From contig WPIO01000034.1 of assembly GCA_009760855.2 (NCBI GenBank), positions 535,001 through 599,000 on the forward strand: a stretch of 64,000 nt of DNA. Reading direction: 5' to 3'. A program made the position numbers and the translations under genes. Shown here piece by piece: positions 34,845 through 45,309 of the stretch. The notes below the pieces were generated by a model. It saw only the letters and a list, made by a program, of their open reading frames with translations. It was not told where the DNA came from and ran no database searches. Every line of letters starts with the position of its first letter. Positions within the stretch are counted from its first letter, which is position 1. This DNA comes from Cristatella mucedo (lineage: Eukaryota; Bryozoa; Phylactolaemata; Cristatellidae).

Positions 34845-34974
<130 letters not shown>

Positions 34975-35304
34975 ATAAATAGGCCACATCTAAAGTATAT
35001 ATAATAAATACCACATCTAAAGTATATATATATATAAGATAAATAGGCATACATAACTACAAACAATAACTAAAAATTAATCATACATCACATACAAAAA
35101 TCATGAATCATAAATAAATTATAAATAGTAAATAACTATATATATATATATATATATTGGATGTATTTTATATATACATATATATATTTCTTATCTGTCT
35201 ATCTTTATTTTCCATCGAGGGCACTGCAACAAAATGCGAAGGCAAGGAGAGAAAAAAGAAAATAGTTATTACAAACTAATTATAAATTATTTTTAGGAAA
35301 AAGT

Positions 35305-35595
35305 TCTATTAATAACAATATATTTGTATTGCACCTTCAGAGAACGTAATCTCTCTCCAGGCACTTTACCTTTTGCTATAAATTAAGTATGATTGAGTGG
35401 CTAGTGGTAACATTCCCACTGTCAAAAATCATAATAGGGTTAGTGGTGACATGCACAGTGTCCGCGCGTAAATACGGTTGATGGCAGCATGCACAGTGTC
35501 AGTACGCATAACCAAACAAAGGAAGGATCGCACGGACCCAGTAAATGCTGTGATAGACGGGTGCGTTTTTAGATGTTTTTCTCAGCGTCACGAAG
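35305..35595 (-). mobile_element. Diverged LINE 3' end
   Basis: TTGCACCTTCAGAGAACGTA, then TGACATGCACAGTGTCCGCG and GGACCCAGTAAATGCTGTG. The order is that of the minus-strand 3' UTR of the common LINE. Without an (AAT)n tail. Confidence 0.65.
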
Positions 35596-35685
35596 TCCTT
35601 ACCAGCCCAGACTCAGCTTAGCTGGTTAAGCTGTGCGAAAATTAATACGAGTGAGATGCGCGAGAGTCGCTTCACTTGGCCGCTT

Positions 35686-35720
35686 TACCCTTTACCCTTT
35701 ACCCTTTACGCTTTACCCTG
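35686..35720. repeat. Short tandem repeat CCCTTTA
   Basis: Four to five 7-base units. It resembles but does not match a telomere repeat (CCCTAAA or CCCTAA). Confidence 0.8.
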
Positions 35721-36024
35721 AGGAAAGTAGCCGCCTCAGCTTATTTAAACTTAAGGATCTACCACATCTAAACTAATCTATATAATATAATTTTATATTA
35801 ATCTATATTATATATTAATATTATATAATTTTTTATATAATTATATTATTATATAATAATCTAAGTTAGTCCACCTCGGAAGCAAAAATTGAAATCTCCA
35901 GGGTCGCGCTTGCCGGGCCTCCGGTGTATTACAGCGCAGGTAAGCTCCACTACAGCGCAGGTAAGCTCCACTCCACTACCTTTGCCAAGGCGGAGGAAGA
36001 GAGAATAGAGCGGTTGTTACTCGG

Positions 36025-36226
36025 CGTGTAAAGCCTGTGCTTATGCATGCTGACCCTGTGCATGTCACCCCAAACCATGTTATTCATTTTATTTGCTTAT
36101 CAAACATGATTGTACTCACCATTCAAATGCATTTCCCTTTGCAGCAAATTTAAAGTGCCTAGAGAGAGATTGAGTTCTCTGAGGGCGCTTTATCAAGTGC
36201 ATTATTATTATTATTATTATTGTTAT
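36025..36226 (+). mobile_element. LINE 3' UTR and tail
   Basis: CTTATGCATGCTGACCCTG through AAAGTGCCTAGAGAGAGATT and TTTATCAAGTGC to (ATT)n near 36226. No ORF part. Confidence 0.82.
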
Positions 36227-36869
36227 TGACTACGAGCTGCGGAGAACAAAATGGAAAGACAAACTGAAGTTGATTTGAAAGTCGGCCGATTCAACTGCCT
36301 TCTGTACTGTTTTCTAGCGGCAGAAGCTATCCCTCCCGTAGCCACTGGGAGAATGCAAGGACTGATGCCAGCTACAGGTCTCCCACCGTCAACACGGGTT
36401 ATGAAGTGCGAGCAACATGGAGCAACATGGAGTAGATAAAACAAGATGGCAACATGGAGCAACATAGGGTCGAGAGCCAGCGGTCTTATTGTGGCCCGTG
36501 TGACAGTTCAAAGCTCGGAGGAACTGCTCGGAGCCGCGCGGGCCGCGCGGGCCGCCGCTCTGGCCGCTTTCTTTCCGAGTCTCCGAAGAGCGAGACCGGC
36601 AGGAATTCTGAAAATGCTCCGCCGATGCATTTAGACTGCTTGCGGTCTTGAGCTCGCACAATAGTGCTTACTTTTAGCGAAACAAAGATGGGTCATTTTG
36701 ATGAGCAGGGTACGAGGAAAATGCCGCAGCTGCTAGCTAGGGCACATGCGGTCAAAAAGGATGCCTTGCGAGCGAATTGCTACTGGTGAGGTCGAAACTC
36801 GGGATCATTTTCTTCTCAGCGGAGCAATCGTATGTCGATGCCAATTCAAAAAAGATGGCACCGGGCACA

Positions 36870-37640
36870 AGTCAGCATCACAACGTTGCTAAAATTTGGG
36901 TTGGTTTTGATAAAGATGCCACGTCTAATTTGGTCCATGCATTTGCGACATTCCGTCTTGACTTCCGTAACTCACTGCTTGCTGGCCTACCGACATGTGC
37001 AATCAGGCGCTTCCGGCTGGTGCAAAACTCCGCACCTAGGCTTTCCTGTCGTGAGCGGCGCAGTATCCGCGTCACACCACTTCTCGCCGACCTGCATTGG
37101 CTACCAGTCAAGCAATGCATCGCCTTGAAGGTTTTTTCAGTTAGTTTTAGGTCACTTCATTCTTTGGCTCCACCCTATCTCTCAGATCTACTCCCTCACC
37201 AGGCCAAGCATCGTACCACCCGCTTTTCGGAATCCAACAGTTTAATAATACCTCGTACAAAGCTGCAATCTTTTGGAGAATGTGCATTTAGTTTATATGC
37301 TCCCAAAAGCCTGAAACTCACTCTCGACATGCGTCAGAACATCCCCTGACTTGACCATATTTAAAAAGAACTTAAAAACACACCTATTTATCACAGCATT
37401 TAGTGGGTCCCTGTGATTCGTCCTTCATGTGCTTATGCGTGCTGACACTGCATGCTGCCACTAACCACATTTGCATGCTGACCCTGTGCATGTCACCCCT
37501 AACTATGTTATTCATGTTGTTTATCAAGCATGCTATTACTCACCATTCAGTCGCGTTTCCCTCTGCATCAAATGTAAAGCGTCTATAAAGAGATTGAGTT
37601 CTCAGAGGGCGCTTTATCAAGTGCATTATTATTATTATAA
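36870..37640 (+). mobile_element. CR1/L2-like LINE, 5'-truncated
   Basis: The open frame reads NVAKIWVGFDKDATSN, RLVQNSAPRLSCRERR, HWLPVKQCIALK and NSLIIPRTKLQSFG, then the 3' UTR and tail up to 37638. The C-terminal ORF region is intact as one frame of about 160 residues. The RT core is missing. Confidence 0.87.
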
Positions 37641-37834
37641 GTCATATGCATACCGTTTATTATATACATTAGTGCAAGCTGCTTGCTAAACGTACCGCTT
37701 GAGGTTGTACCGTGCATTACATCTCATAACCTTTGCCCTGGCTTTTATTTCGTTGTCATTCCACTGGGATACTGCGAAAGCTAAATTCGATGGAGGCTAA
37801 GTCAAACTGAGACACTCACACGTGGCTGGGGTGA

Positions 37835-38375
37835 GGAATCAGCACATATCACTATCTCACCTGCCCATAGGCACCAATTTGGGCCAATATGTTTGGTGGT
37901 ATTGGTAGGTAGTTTTGACTATACACACGTATGGTTGCCATACGCATTCGCTTGCAGCACGGTCACGTTTAATGAGTTGCAAGCGAGACAGCTTTTTAGT
38001 TAAAGTGGTCTATATATGAATTACAAAGTGGTCCATATATGAATTACAAAGTGTCCATATACGAATTACAAAGTGGTCTTACTAAAAAAAGAAAATAGTT
38101 GTTCTCAGGCTTACATGACAGTGATTCCGGTAGAAACTCAAAAGTAATTTTAAATGATGAAGACACAAAATTATGCTTGCTTCGTTTAACTACCTCAGTA
38201 CACCTGTTGTATGTAAACGAGATCACTCAGGGCTGGCCAATTGAATCGCAAGGGTCGCTTGCTAACAATTCTCGATAGGGTTGAAATGGTGCCTCATGCC
38301 TTGGTCAACAAGACTAGGAAGTGGCCTGAATGCCTAATACTGGGCAGTAAATGAGGACTTATGAACAAACTGTGT
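37835..38375 (+). repeat. Left arm of ~500-bp inverted repeat
   Basis: ACCTGCCCATAGGCACCAAT at 37860, CGAGATCACTCAGGGCTGGC near 38219 and GCCTAATACTGGGCAGTAAA at 38332 all recur as reverse complements, in reverse order, at 41390-40930. Divergence about 15-20 percent by eye, with a three-unit AATTACAAAGTGGTC repeat at 38020-38075 inside. Its nature (transposon end, foldback, segmental inverted duplication) is not known. Confidence 0.75.
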
Positions 38376-38765
38376 GAATGCAGAATACCGATACAGACGG
38401 GAATGTGCCGATAATTAAGAGAAGACTTTTTACGTGAAGCAGCGTTGAACCAATATTTCATGCAAGACTTTTAGGTTTTCAATTGCTCACCAAAAAAATT
38501 TAACATTTTTATTTTAGTAACGTCGAATCTCTATTCTTTTCAACTCGGAGCGATGATCACGTCCTCGTTAGAGCGACTCTTGGCAGGCAACGAGTGGAAG
38601 TCCTTTCGCGAAGCTTAGCAAGCACGTGCATCGATACAACTCTTCGGCACGTACAAGCTTTAACAAGCTTGTGCAAAAGTTCTTCTCTCTTCAGCACCCG
38701 CAAGTCAACTAAAAGTTCATTACTAGCTCAAAAAAAGAAAGATGACACACTGTAGCCATTGTAAT

Positions 38766-38842
38766 GAACAAGATCATCCGAGGTACCTCTGAAAATGGTG
38801 TACCTCAAGGCTCCGTGCTTGGTCCGGTTCTTTTCACGGTTT

Positions 38843-38915
<73 letters not shown>

Positions 38916-39030
38916 CCGATGTGATTGTCAAGAACCATCTAGGTTCTCAGTTCTATGCGGATGACTCTCGGTTGTACCTTTGCTTTGATCCCTCTTAGCC
39001 CTCGAGCAAGTCAAATTCTCTCAACTCCCA
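38766..39030 (+). mobile_element. LINE RT-core fragment split by a (CT)n expansion
   Basis: It reads RGTSENGVPQGSVLGPVLFT before the microsatellite, then after it ADVIVKNHLGSQFYADDSRL and YLCFDPS. These are RT motifs B and C (YADD). In the copy at 58200-58400 the same place holds ACTCTCCCTCTTGC, so the CT run grew from this seed. The two parts are now in different frames. Confidence 0.82.
38845..38913. repeat. (CT)n microsatellite inside LINE RT
   Basis: About 34 CT units between RT motifs B and C of a LINE fragment. Confidence 0.97.
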
Positions 39031-39094
39031 TGCTGCATGTGTACCGTAGTGTCCTAGTATAGGCGGAGCCACTGACATTCGATATGTCGGGCTG

Positions 39095-39205
39095 GACGTC
39101 GCCTTGCCCCGGAAGGGCATAGCCTGGGACCAGCTCCCAGAGGCCGGAGGACCAGACCCTGGGACAGCGTGCTTGCTCTCTTTCGGCGGAAGCTCTCGAC
39201 GGTGG
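39095..39205 (-). mobile_element. Gypsy gag-adjacent fragment, inverted copy
   Basis: The reverse complement contains GAAAGAGAGCAAGCACGCTG, CCTCTGGGAGCTGGTCCC and CCCTTCCGGGGCAAGGCG, matching 40803-40895 on the plus strand. It is the inverted counterpart of the gag-like region at 40.5-40.9 kb. Confidence 0.6.
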
Positions 39206-39356
39206 TAGATAATAATAATAATAATAATATTGCACTTGATAAAGCGCCCTCAGAGAACTTAATCTCTTCCTAGGCGCTTTACATTTGCTGCAAAGTGATA
39301 CGCAATAGAATAGTAAGTAAAATCATGCTTGAAAAACAAAAAAAATGAATAATATG
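39206..39356 (-). mobile_element. LINE 3' tail fragment
   Basis: (AAT)n, TTGCACTTGATAAAGCGCCC and the 3' UTR up to ATGAATAATATGG, almost identical to 10667-10825. So it is a young insertion, 5'-truncated to about 150 bases. Confidence 0.85.
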
Positions 39357-39740
39357 GTGTCTGCTCCGGCTATCCCAGAGTACTCAGCTAGCCGGGTCTT
39401 TGACGGCGGACGCTGGTTAGGTGGAACGAAGTCCAGCGACGGAGGGATTGCGGAAGCCGACTGAGAAACTAACACGTTTGTTCGCGTGTGCGGCGTCATC
39501 TCGCACCCCTGTAGTATAATTTGTATAGGACTTTGCCCTATAGACTTGTCTAGTCCCCCTTTTGTATAGCGTATGCGTGTGTATTTTGTAAAGGGGTTGT
39601 GTACCCGGTCGACCACACTTGGACTACTGCTGGCGGGGCCTCGCGTAACGACCAAGAACGAGCATAAATAGCAAGGGGTCGCAGCGGTAATAGGTTAGTA
39701 CCCGTGAACCCTGCTAGATTTTGGTGATCCTGACGTGACG
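39357..39740 (+). mobile_element. Probable Gypsy-type LTR with primer-binding site
   Basis: It begins TGTCTGCTCCGG right after the LINE fragment. It has TATA-like TATAATTTGTATAGG and AGCATAAATAG words and ends near 39715. It is followed by TTTTGGTGATCCTGACGTGA (39720-39738), which resembles the TGGTGACCCCGACGTGA start seen after many metazoan Gypsy 5' LTRs. No second LTR was found in the window. Boundaries are inferred. Confidence 0.45.
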
Positions 39741-40469
39741 AACAGTTTTAGCAACCTTGATATTTGCGGCGTATGCATTTGCTACTTGTATTTTATATCG
39801 TCGGCTATATCGACGGCATTTATATTTATATTTATTTATTATATTATATTATTTATTATTTATATATTATATATTTATTTATATTTATATCGAAGGCAAG
39901 GGGTTTGGTGTTTTGAGTTGGTATTGGTTGGCTCTTTTACTTGAGTTGTGGTATAGCGACACAATTAGAACCGATGCAGTAATGGCCGCCGGTGAGCCAT
40001 TCTAAAGATCAGGAGGCGTACTATGGGTCATCAGCTGGAAAACCGTCATTGGAAAAAAAGCATGTTTAGTTAAGGTGACTCGTATTTGGTACGAACCGGA
40101 AGGGCCAAGATATCCACTCGCCCACAGCAACCCTGCTTCGGCTCGGCTGTTTGTTCCACCACCCAGAACCGCCCAGATCCCAAACGCTCGAAGCCTGGCA
40201 ACTGGAGATGGGCGTTGGTAGGGAGGCGCCAGCAGTCTCCTACAACCCAGGCCATGTAGCCCCAATAAAAAGATTCAGTGGTGATGGGAGCGAATCCTTC
40301 GTGAACTGGTAAAAACGTTTCTGTGTGTTTTCGAAGGGTTTTGGTTGATATGGCGATATCCAGAGGGATAAGCTAGGAATTTTGTTCGAGGGCAGAGCGA
40401 CAAGGGTGTTCACTTGAGTGGAGGAGTCACTAGGTACTTAGTACACCCAGGAACAGCTAGTAGAAGCCC

Positions 40470-40900
40470 TAATGGGTACGTTTGAACAGAGTGGGTGGCA
40501 GACGGCTGCTAGGATGCGCTTTTGTGCCATGCAACAGACGGCTCAACAAAGCGTGTATGACTTTTGCGAGCTCATCTTTAAAAGATGCAGAAATCTCGCA
40601 CCCCACTATGGCTGCTGCGGACCTCGACGGAGTAGTGCTTCCTGTTTTTGTGCACGGCCTGAACCCACGCATAGGCTAGCATGTATGCGGCCGTGGGTGT
40701 CACAGCCTTGAGGACGCCCTGCGACATGCTGATCGCTGCGAAGCGCTTGAAAAGCTGAAGCAGGCCGGCATATGGGGCAGTAAAGACTGGTTAGCAGGAC
40801 CGAAAGAGAGCGAGAGCGCGCCGTCCCCAGGTCACCGGTCCTGGGGCCTCTGGGAACTGAAACCAGGCTTTGCCCTTCCGGAGCAAGGCGTTACACCAGT
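40470..40900 (+). pseudogene. Gypsy-like gag remnant
   Basis: Two or more frames together show gag-like features. One part reads QSVYDFCELIFKRCRNLAP; after a shift comes ADLDGVVLPVFVHGLNPRIG, and after another LEDALRHADRCEALEKLKQ. This order (a D-F-L-rich helix, then FxxGL, then a Cys/Glu/Leu helix) is that of capsid-like Gag of Ty3/Gypsy elements as I know it. At least two frameshifts break it. No protease, RT or integrase follows. It is left as a description and not reassembled. Confidence 0.5.
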
Positions 40901-40904
40901 TTTT

Positions 40905-41420
40905 TGACAAGTCCCCATTCACTGCCCAGTATTAGGCATTCGGGCCACTTTCTAGACTTGGTGACCAAGGCACGAGACATTTAAACCCTATCGATACTTT
41001 TTAGCAAGCGACCCTTGCGATTCAATTGGCCAGCCACGAGTGATCTCGTCTACATACCGCATTACAGGTGTACTAAGGTAGTGAAACGAAGTAAGCATCA
41101 TTTTTTGTCTTCATCATTTAAAATTACTTTTGAGTTACTACTGGAATCACTGTCATGTAAGCCTGAGAACAACTATTTTTTTAGCGAGACCACTTTGCAA
41201 TTCATATATGGACCACTTTGTAATTCACACATGGACCACTTTAAGTATGAAGAAGCTGTCTCCTTTGCTACTCATTAAACGAGACCGTACTGCAAACGAA
41301 TACGTATCCGTCTGTATAGTCAAGACTACCTACCAGCACCACCAAACATATCGGCCAAAATTGGTGCCTATGGACAGGTGAGAAGCTATATGCGCTGATC
41401 CAAGGCAAGGCTCCACCTAC
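40905..41420 (-). repeat. Right arm of ~500-bp inverted repeat
   Basis: This is the reverse complement of 37835-38375. GCCCAGTATTAGGCATTCGG at 40927, GGCCAGCCACGAGTGATCTC at 41027 and ATTGGTGCCTATGGACAGGT at 41359 are landmarks. It abuts the gag-like remnant directly. Confidence 0.75.
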
Positions 41421-41515
41421 ACTAGGGTAGACATGTATTTATGACTTCCCCACACGGATAGCAGCGCATTTTCTTAAATTGAATGCAGATAAAATCAATT
41501 GAATGAAGATAAAAT

Positions 41516-41663
41516 CTATCGTGAGCATCGCAGTTACCACATCACACCACTTCTCGCCGACCTGCACAGGCTACCAGTCAAGCAACCCATCGACTTGAAG
41601 GTTTTGTCGCTCACTTTTAGGTCACTTCATTCTTTGGCTCCAGCCTATCCCTCAAATCTACTG
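41516..41663 (+). mobile_element. Short LINE fragment
   Basis: ATCGTGAGCATCGCAGTTAC (VCREHRSCH region) to CCCTCAAATCTACTG (YLSNLL). Both ends are truncated and no tail is present. Confidence 0.75.
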
Positions 41664-42065
41664 TAGCATGGAGCATGCAAAGTATAGGTCCCGGATTGAA
41701 ACAGCTTCATGGCAGTGCATGACCAATTCATTGTGCTCAGCCACTAGCCAGCCGTATCCGTGTCATGCAAATATACCCTACCAGCCAGTAACCAATACAC
41801 ATTTTTCCGAATGAAAGCAGTGTAACCTTTCTTTGTCATCGTGCACAACGGATACCCTGTAACGGTCTGATCGTTCCCTGCCTTACGACTGGGATGCCCA
41901 CATTAGGCCACATAGCCAGCGTTCAGGTGTAAGGTCAAGCCGAACCGACGCCACTAGTTTCCAGAAGAATTGGAGCACTAGGATGTCGCTGCAAACTGAC
42001 GTCAAAGCCAACTCACTAGGCAGCAGACACATAACAGAGAGGGGGATCAAGAAAGAGCAACGTTT

Positions 42066-42210
42066 CGTGCAGCTGCTGCCTGCAGGCTGCTACGTCTTGC
42101 GCAGCCTTGCACGTCTTGTCAGCTGCTGCCTGCAGGCTGCTGCTGCCTGCAGCTGCTGCCTGCAGGCTGCTGCTGCTGATGCTACGTCTTGCGCAGCCTT
42201 GCCCGCTCGT
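42066..42210. repeat. CAGCTGCTGCCTGCAGGCTG minisatellite
   Basis: The word GCTGCTGCCTGCAGGCTGCT occurs three times, and the outer TACGTCTTGCGCAGCCTTG word twice (42090, 42183), so a ~93-base segment is duplicated around it. Confidence 0.8.
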
Positions 42211-43036
42211 GCAATGCAAGCTCTTGATGCACAGCAACAGCGCCTAGAGCCGGGCCGATCCACACCCCAGCTGCAGTATCTGCTACTGCAGCTGAAGTAG
42301 GCAGTCACAGTAGCCTTCTGCAGCTGGCCGTGCTGCTCAAAGAACACTAGGCATTAAGAGCTAGTCGCTGCTTCCTGGTGCTAGCAGCAGATCACCATGA
42401 ATGCTACAGTATGGCTGAATTGCTAGAATAATCAACAAGTTGTGAGTGAAAATAACACTTATAAATGAATGCAAAAGCAGACAAGAACGAGCAGCATTGG
42501 ATGTGCACGATCGGTGATGACTCACACACAGAGCAGCCGACGAACGAAGACCAGCACAATCGAGCTTCAAATTTCGATCAACACCCTCCAAGTACGACAT
42601 CCTAACAGCACAATGACAGATGAATGACGATGACAAATAGCAAGGCTCCCTGCCTGCGCACATTCAGGCTTTCCAGCATCCAGTGATCCGTGCCCTCAGC
42701 TCTGTGGCAGGCAGGCACGCAGGCAGGCAGGCTATCAGGACGCCACTACAAGCTCGATTTCTGAAGTAAAAATGTCTCATTGGCTAGCGTAATCGTGCTC
42801 CAGCGAACCTGCATCCGCTGCCGCTCAAGCATGAGGAGAAGGAGAGCGAGCAGCTGGGCGGCTCTGGAGGCCGCAGCACGCTGATAAAACAGGGAGGCCC
42901 AGCCAGCCAGCGTTCAGCTCGTGTCGGCACCATCGTCGTCGTTGGGCGAACCGCCCCTCAACGAATAGCTGATCCTCAGCCGGCCTGCTGCCGCAGCCGC
43001 TCGGCGCCGCAGCCACGAGAGGCTAGGAACGAGCAG

Positions 43037-43711
43037 CTACACGGGCAGCGCCGTCGACACGGTCTTGGACGCAGCAGCGTAAAACACCTTCGAGAAGAAC
43101 TTCATCCCCGTTTGTCCGCCGGGAATGTAGCTGCTGATGTACCAGACCAGTGCAGCCACCTGCGCAAGCGCGCACAGGATGGTTAGCACGTAGCTCTGGC
43201 GATAGAGCGCCACGTATATGGTGGCGAACATTGTCGCGAAGTAGATCAGGGTGAACGCGAGCCTGTTCCCGCTGCACAGATGCTTCACGTGATTCCAGGG
43301 TCCCCAGAGGAATGCGAAGCTGGACACGAAGAAAAGGCTACCGATGCTGTATAGGAGAGCAAACTTTCTGGCTTTCAGAACGAGAACTGGAACGTACAGC
43401 GAGCATAGCGCAAAGCAAAGCAGCCCAGCCGCTATGAAGGCGACGAAGCCGACAATTCTCTGCCGCTTGCTCAGGCTCGGCAGGACGGCGTCCGATCTCG
43501 ACGAGGGGAACCAGCCGTCGCCGGCAGCCGCCTCAGCGGAAGCAGCAGCGGAGCTCCTCGAACCAGTGTCGCCGCCGCCGCCGCCACCGCTAACAGCGAG
43601 TTTAAAAGTGCCTAGCTTGTTGAGCAGTTTACTGGCGTTCGAGCTGTGCTGCTCCGCTGCCGCAGCGGCTTTGCTCTCCTTCAAGTACTCGCCGAGTTTG
43701 AAAGCGCTCAT
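43037..43711 (-). CDS. SFT2D3: SFT2-domain vesicle transport protein, SFT2D3-like
   Basis: A single uninterrupted frame of 224 residues. Residues 1-65 are a soluble, Ala/Ser/Gly-rich cytosolic N-terminus. Then comes the SFT2 entry motif (GWFPSSRSD, LPSLSKRQRIVGF), four hydrophobic segments at about 85-112, 116-136, 150-170 and 174-191, and the family signature SSFAFLWGPWNHVKHL between segments 2 and 3. It ends soon after YIPGGQTGMKFF. Human SFT2D3 is of similar length (about 215) and likewise intronless, which favours D3 over D1/D2. Family role: four-pass Golgi/endosome membrane protein in retrograde fusion. The start ATG at 43709-43711 is the first in frame with the conserved part. It diverges from COPS6 with 319 bases between start codons. 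Confidence 0.92.
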   Translation of the reverse strand: MSAFKLGEYLKESKAAAAAEQHSSNASKLLNKLGTFKLAVSGGGGGGDTGSRSSAAASAEAAAGDGWFPSSRSDAVLPSLSKRQRIVGFVAFIAAGLLCFALCSLYVPVLVLKARKFALLYSIGSLFFVSSFAFLWGPWNHVKHLCSGNRLAFTLIYFATMFATIYVALYRQSYVLTILCALAQVAALVWYISSYIPGGQTGMKFFSKVFYAAASKTVSTALPV

Positions 43712-44030
43712 CGGAACGGATATGACACGTCACAGCGGCTACGGCGATAGCGTCGACGCTCGCACAGCAGCACGGTAGTGCGGTATCGCTGCAGAAGGCA
43801 ACTGTCGGAGATTCTCGACGAGCGTCACTCCGGTAGCGAGCTGGCAGGCACGTAAATAACCGGAAAGGCAAGTCTTCCGGCAAAGCGTAATGGCGAGCAC
43901 ATTTATCCTTTTTCCGTTCAGCGTAGCCACTGATCGCCTGCTGAGTTAGCTCGCCAGGTGACGTCCTCCGAACCGCTCACTGGTTGACCGCTAGCCGAGG
44001 CCGGCGGCGGTGGCGGCCGCTCTCCCTAGA
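43712..44030. promoter_or_regulatory. Bidirectional promoter region SFT2D3/COPS6
   Basis: The 319 bases between two divergent start codons are CpG-rich near both genes and hold no TATA box that I can see. TGACGTCC at 43959-43966 differs by one base from a CRE/ATF site. Neither start site of transcription can be placed from sequence alone. That the two genes share the region is inferred from the distance. Confidence 0.6.
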
Positions 44031-44193
44031 ATGGCGTCGTCGACGATGGACGTGAGTGAGAGTTTGAGCAACGTAATGGCGGCCGCCTCGTGTACACCCG
44101 CCGCCGTTACAGTGGCCCTGCATCCTCTCGTGGTGATGAACATATCAGAGCATTGGACCAGAAATAAGGCTCAACAGGGATCTGCCGTTCAAG
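44031..44193 (+). CDS. COPS6: COPS6 exon 1
   Basis: Starts ATGGCGTCGTCG. A short Ala/Ser-rich lead comes before VTVALHPLVVMNISEHW, the start of the MPN domain. It ends CAA G before GTTAGT (phase 1). The frame upstream of 44031 is open to about 44010 but has no ATG. A second in-frame ATG at 44046 is possible but not needed. Confidence 0.92.
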
Positions 44194-44252
44194 GTTAGTC
44201 GTTAATCTTATGCTTAATGGAGCGGTGTTTTGTGTGGATCCTCTGAGACCCG

Positions 44253-44380
44253 CATAATAATAACAACAATAATAAGTCATTTGACATATCGCGCTTCCTT
44301 TGCAGTAGACGCCAAGTGCTTAGAAAGAGATTGAGTTCTCTGAGGGGGCTTTATAAACTGTGTTATTATTATTATTATTA
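44253..44380 (+). mobile_element. LINE 3' tail in COPS6 intron 1
   Basis: CCTTTGCAGTAGACGCCAAG, GCTTAGAAAGAGATTGAGTT and CTTTATAAACTGTG to (TTA)n at 44380. Directly abuts an opposed tail. Confidence 0.7.
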
Positions 44381-44520
44381 TATAGCGCCCTCCGGGAACT
44401 CAAATTTCCTTCTAGGCACTTAACGCATGCACAGTGTCAGCAGGCGTAAGCTCCTAAAGGACGAATCGCATGGATCCACTAGATGCTTTGGTAGATAGAT
44501 TCGTTTTTAGTCCTTGGCTC
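44381..44520 (-). mobile_element. Opposed LINE 3' tail in COPS6 intron 1
   Basis: ATAGCGCCCTCCGGGAACTC, CTAGGCACTTAACG, then CACAGTGTCAGCAGGCG and GGATCCACTAGATGC. Minus-strand 3' UTR of the LINE with a deletion. Confidence 0.7.
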
Positions 44521-44694
44521 GCTATTGTAGCAAACCTCTACCTTCGGTGCTCAGGTTATGCGCGTTTGTACTCTTCCAGTCCGAGTGAACTCGAGCCATT
44601 TTCATTTAAGTTCACGCGGTTCGGTGTAAGTTGGTCGGGAGCTGGAGCAGCATCAGCCTGTGCAGCAGGCACCGAACGCTAGCTTGCCGGGCTC

Positions 44695-44792
44695 ATAGTA
44701 TAATAGTGATAATAATACATTGGTGTAGCGCCCTTATGCAAATTTAAGCTCTTTCTAGGTAGGCACTTTACATTTCCGAAATTGTAGCTGAA
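44695..44792 (-). mobile_element. LINE 3' tail fragment
   Basis: AATAATACATTGGTGTAGCG, CTCTTTCTAGGTAGGCACTT and TACATTTCCG. The sequence is diverged and only about 100 bases remain. Confidence 0.55.
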
Positions 44793-44989
44793 CGATATCT
44801 TGTGCCCAGCAGCTGCAGCTGGCCCTCCCGGATAGTTTTCTTCCACCGCGAATTTTTTTCGCTTCTTAGTTCCTCGACTGTCCAAGTGACTCAACCACTT
44901 CCTGACCCATCGACTGCTCCTCTGACTGATCGATTGATTGTGCCCTTAACTAACTTACATCCTCTTGTTGAGGCCCAGCCGTCAGTCAC

Positions 44990-45300
44990 TGTTGCATGCT
45001 GCCACTAACCATACTTGCATGCCGACCCTGTGCATGTCACCCCTAACCATGTTATTCTTGTTGCGTATCAAGCATGATATTACTCTCCAATCGTGTTTCC
45101 TTTGCAGCTAATGTAAAGATGTATAGCACCTAGAAAGAGGGTAAGTTCTCTGAGGGCACTTTATCAAGTGTATTGTTATTATTATTATTTTTATTATTAG
45201 TATGCTCCCAAAGCCTGGAACTTATTGCCGACTAAAATAACGTCACCTGATTCGGCAGCATTCAAAACACAGTTCAAAACTTGCACTTCGAAGCCTGTGC
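44990..45300 (+). mobile_element. LINE 3' end with an adjacent ORF fragment
   Basis: CATGCTGCCACTAACCATAC to TTTATCAAGTGTATTG and (TTA)n at 45197 is the 3' UTR and tail. TAGTATGCTCCCAAAGCCTG (45200) with GGAACTTATTGCC then reads YAPKAWNLLP of another copy. So one LINE ends at the start of a second one, which is in turn cut at the MITE. Confidence 0.7.
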
Positions 45301-45309
45301 CTTTTCTTA

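Noticed and set aside
35686-35720. Interstitial telomere repeat
   Set aside because: The unit CCCTTTA differs from known telomere units and only four to five copies exist.
43344-43778. 144-residue plus-strand frame
   Set aside because: Antisense of the SFT2D3-like gene, which has full family signatures on the minus strand.
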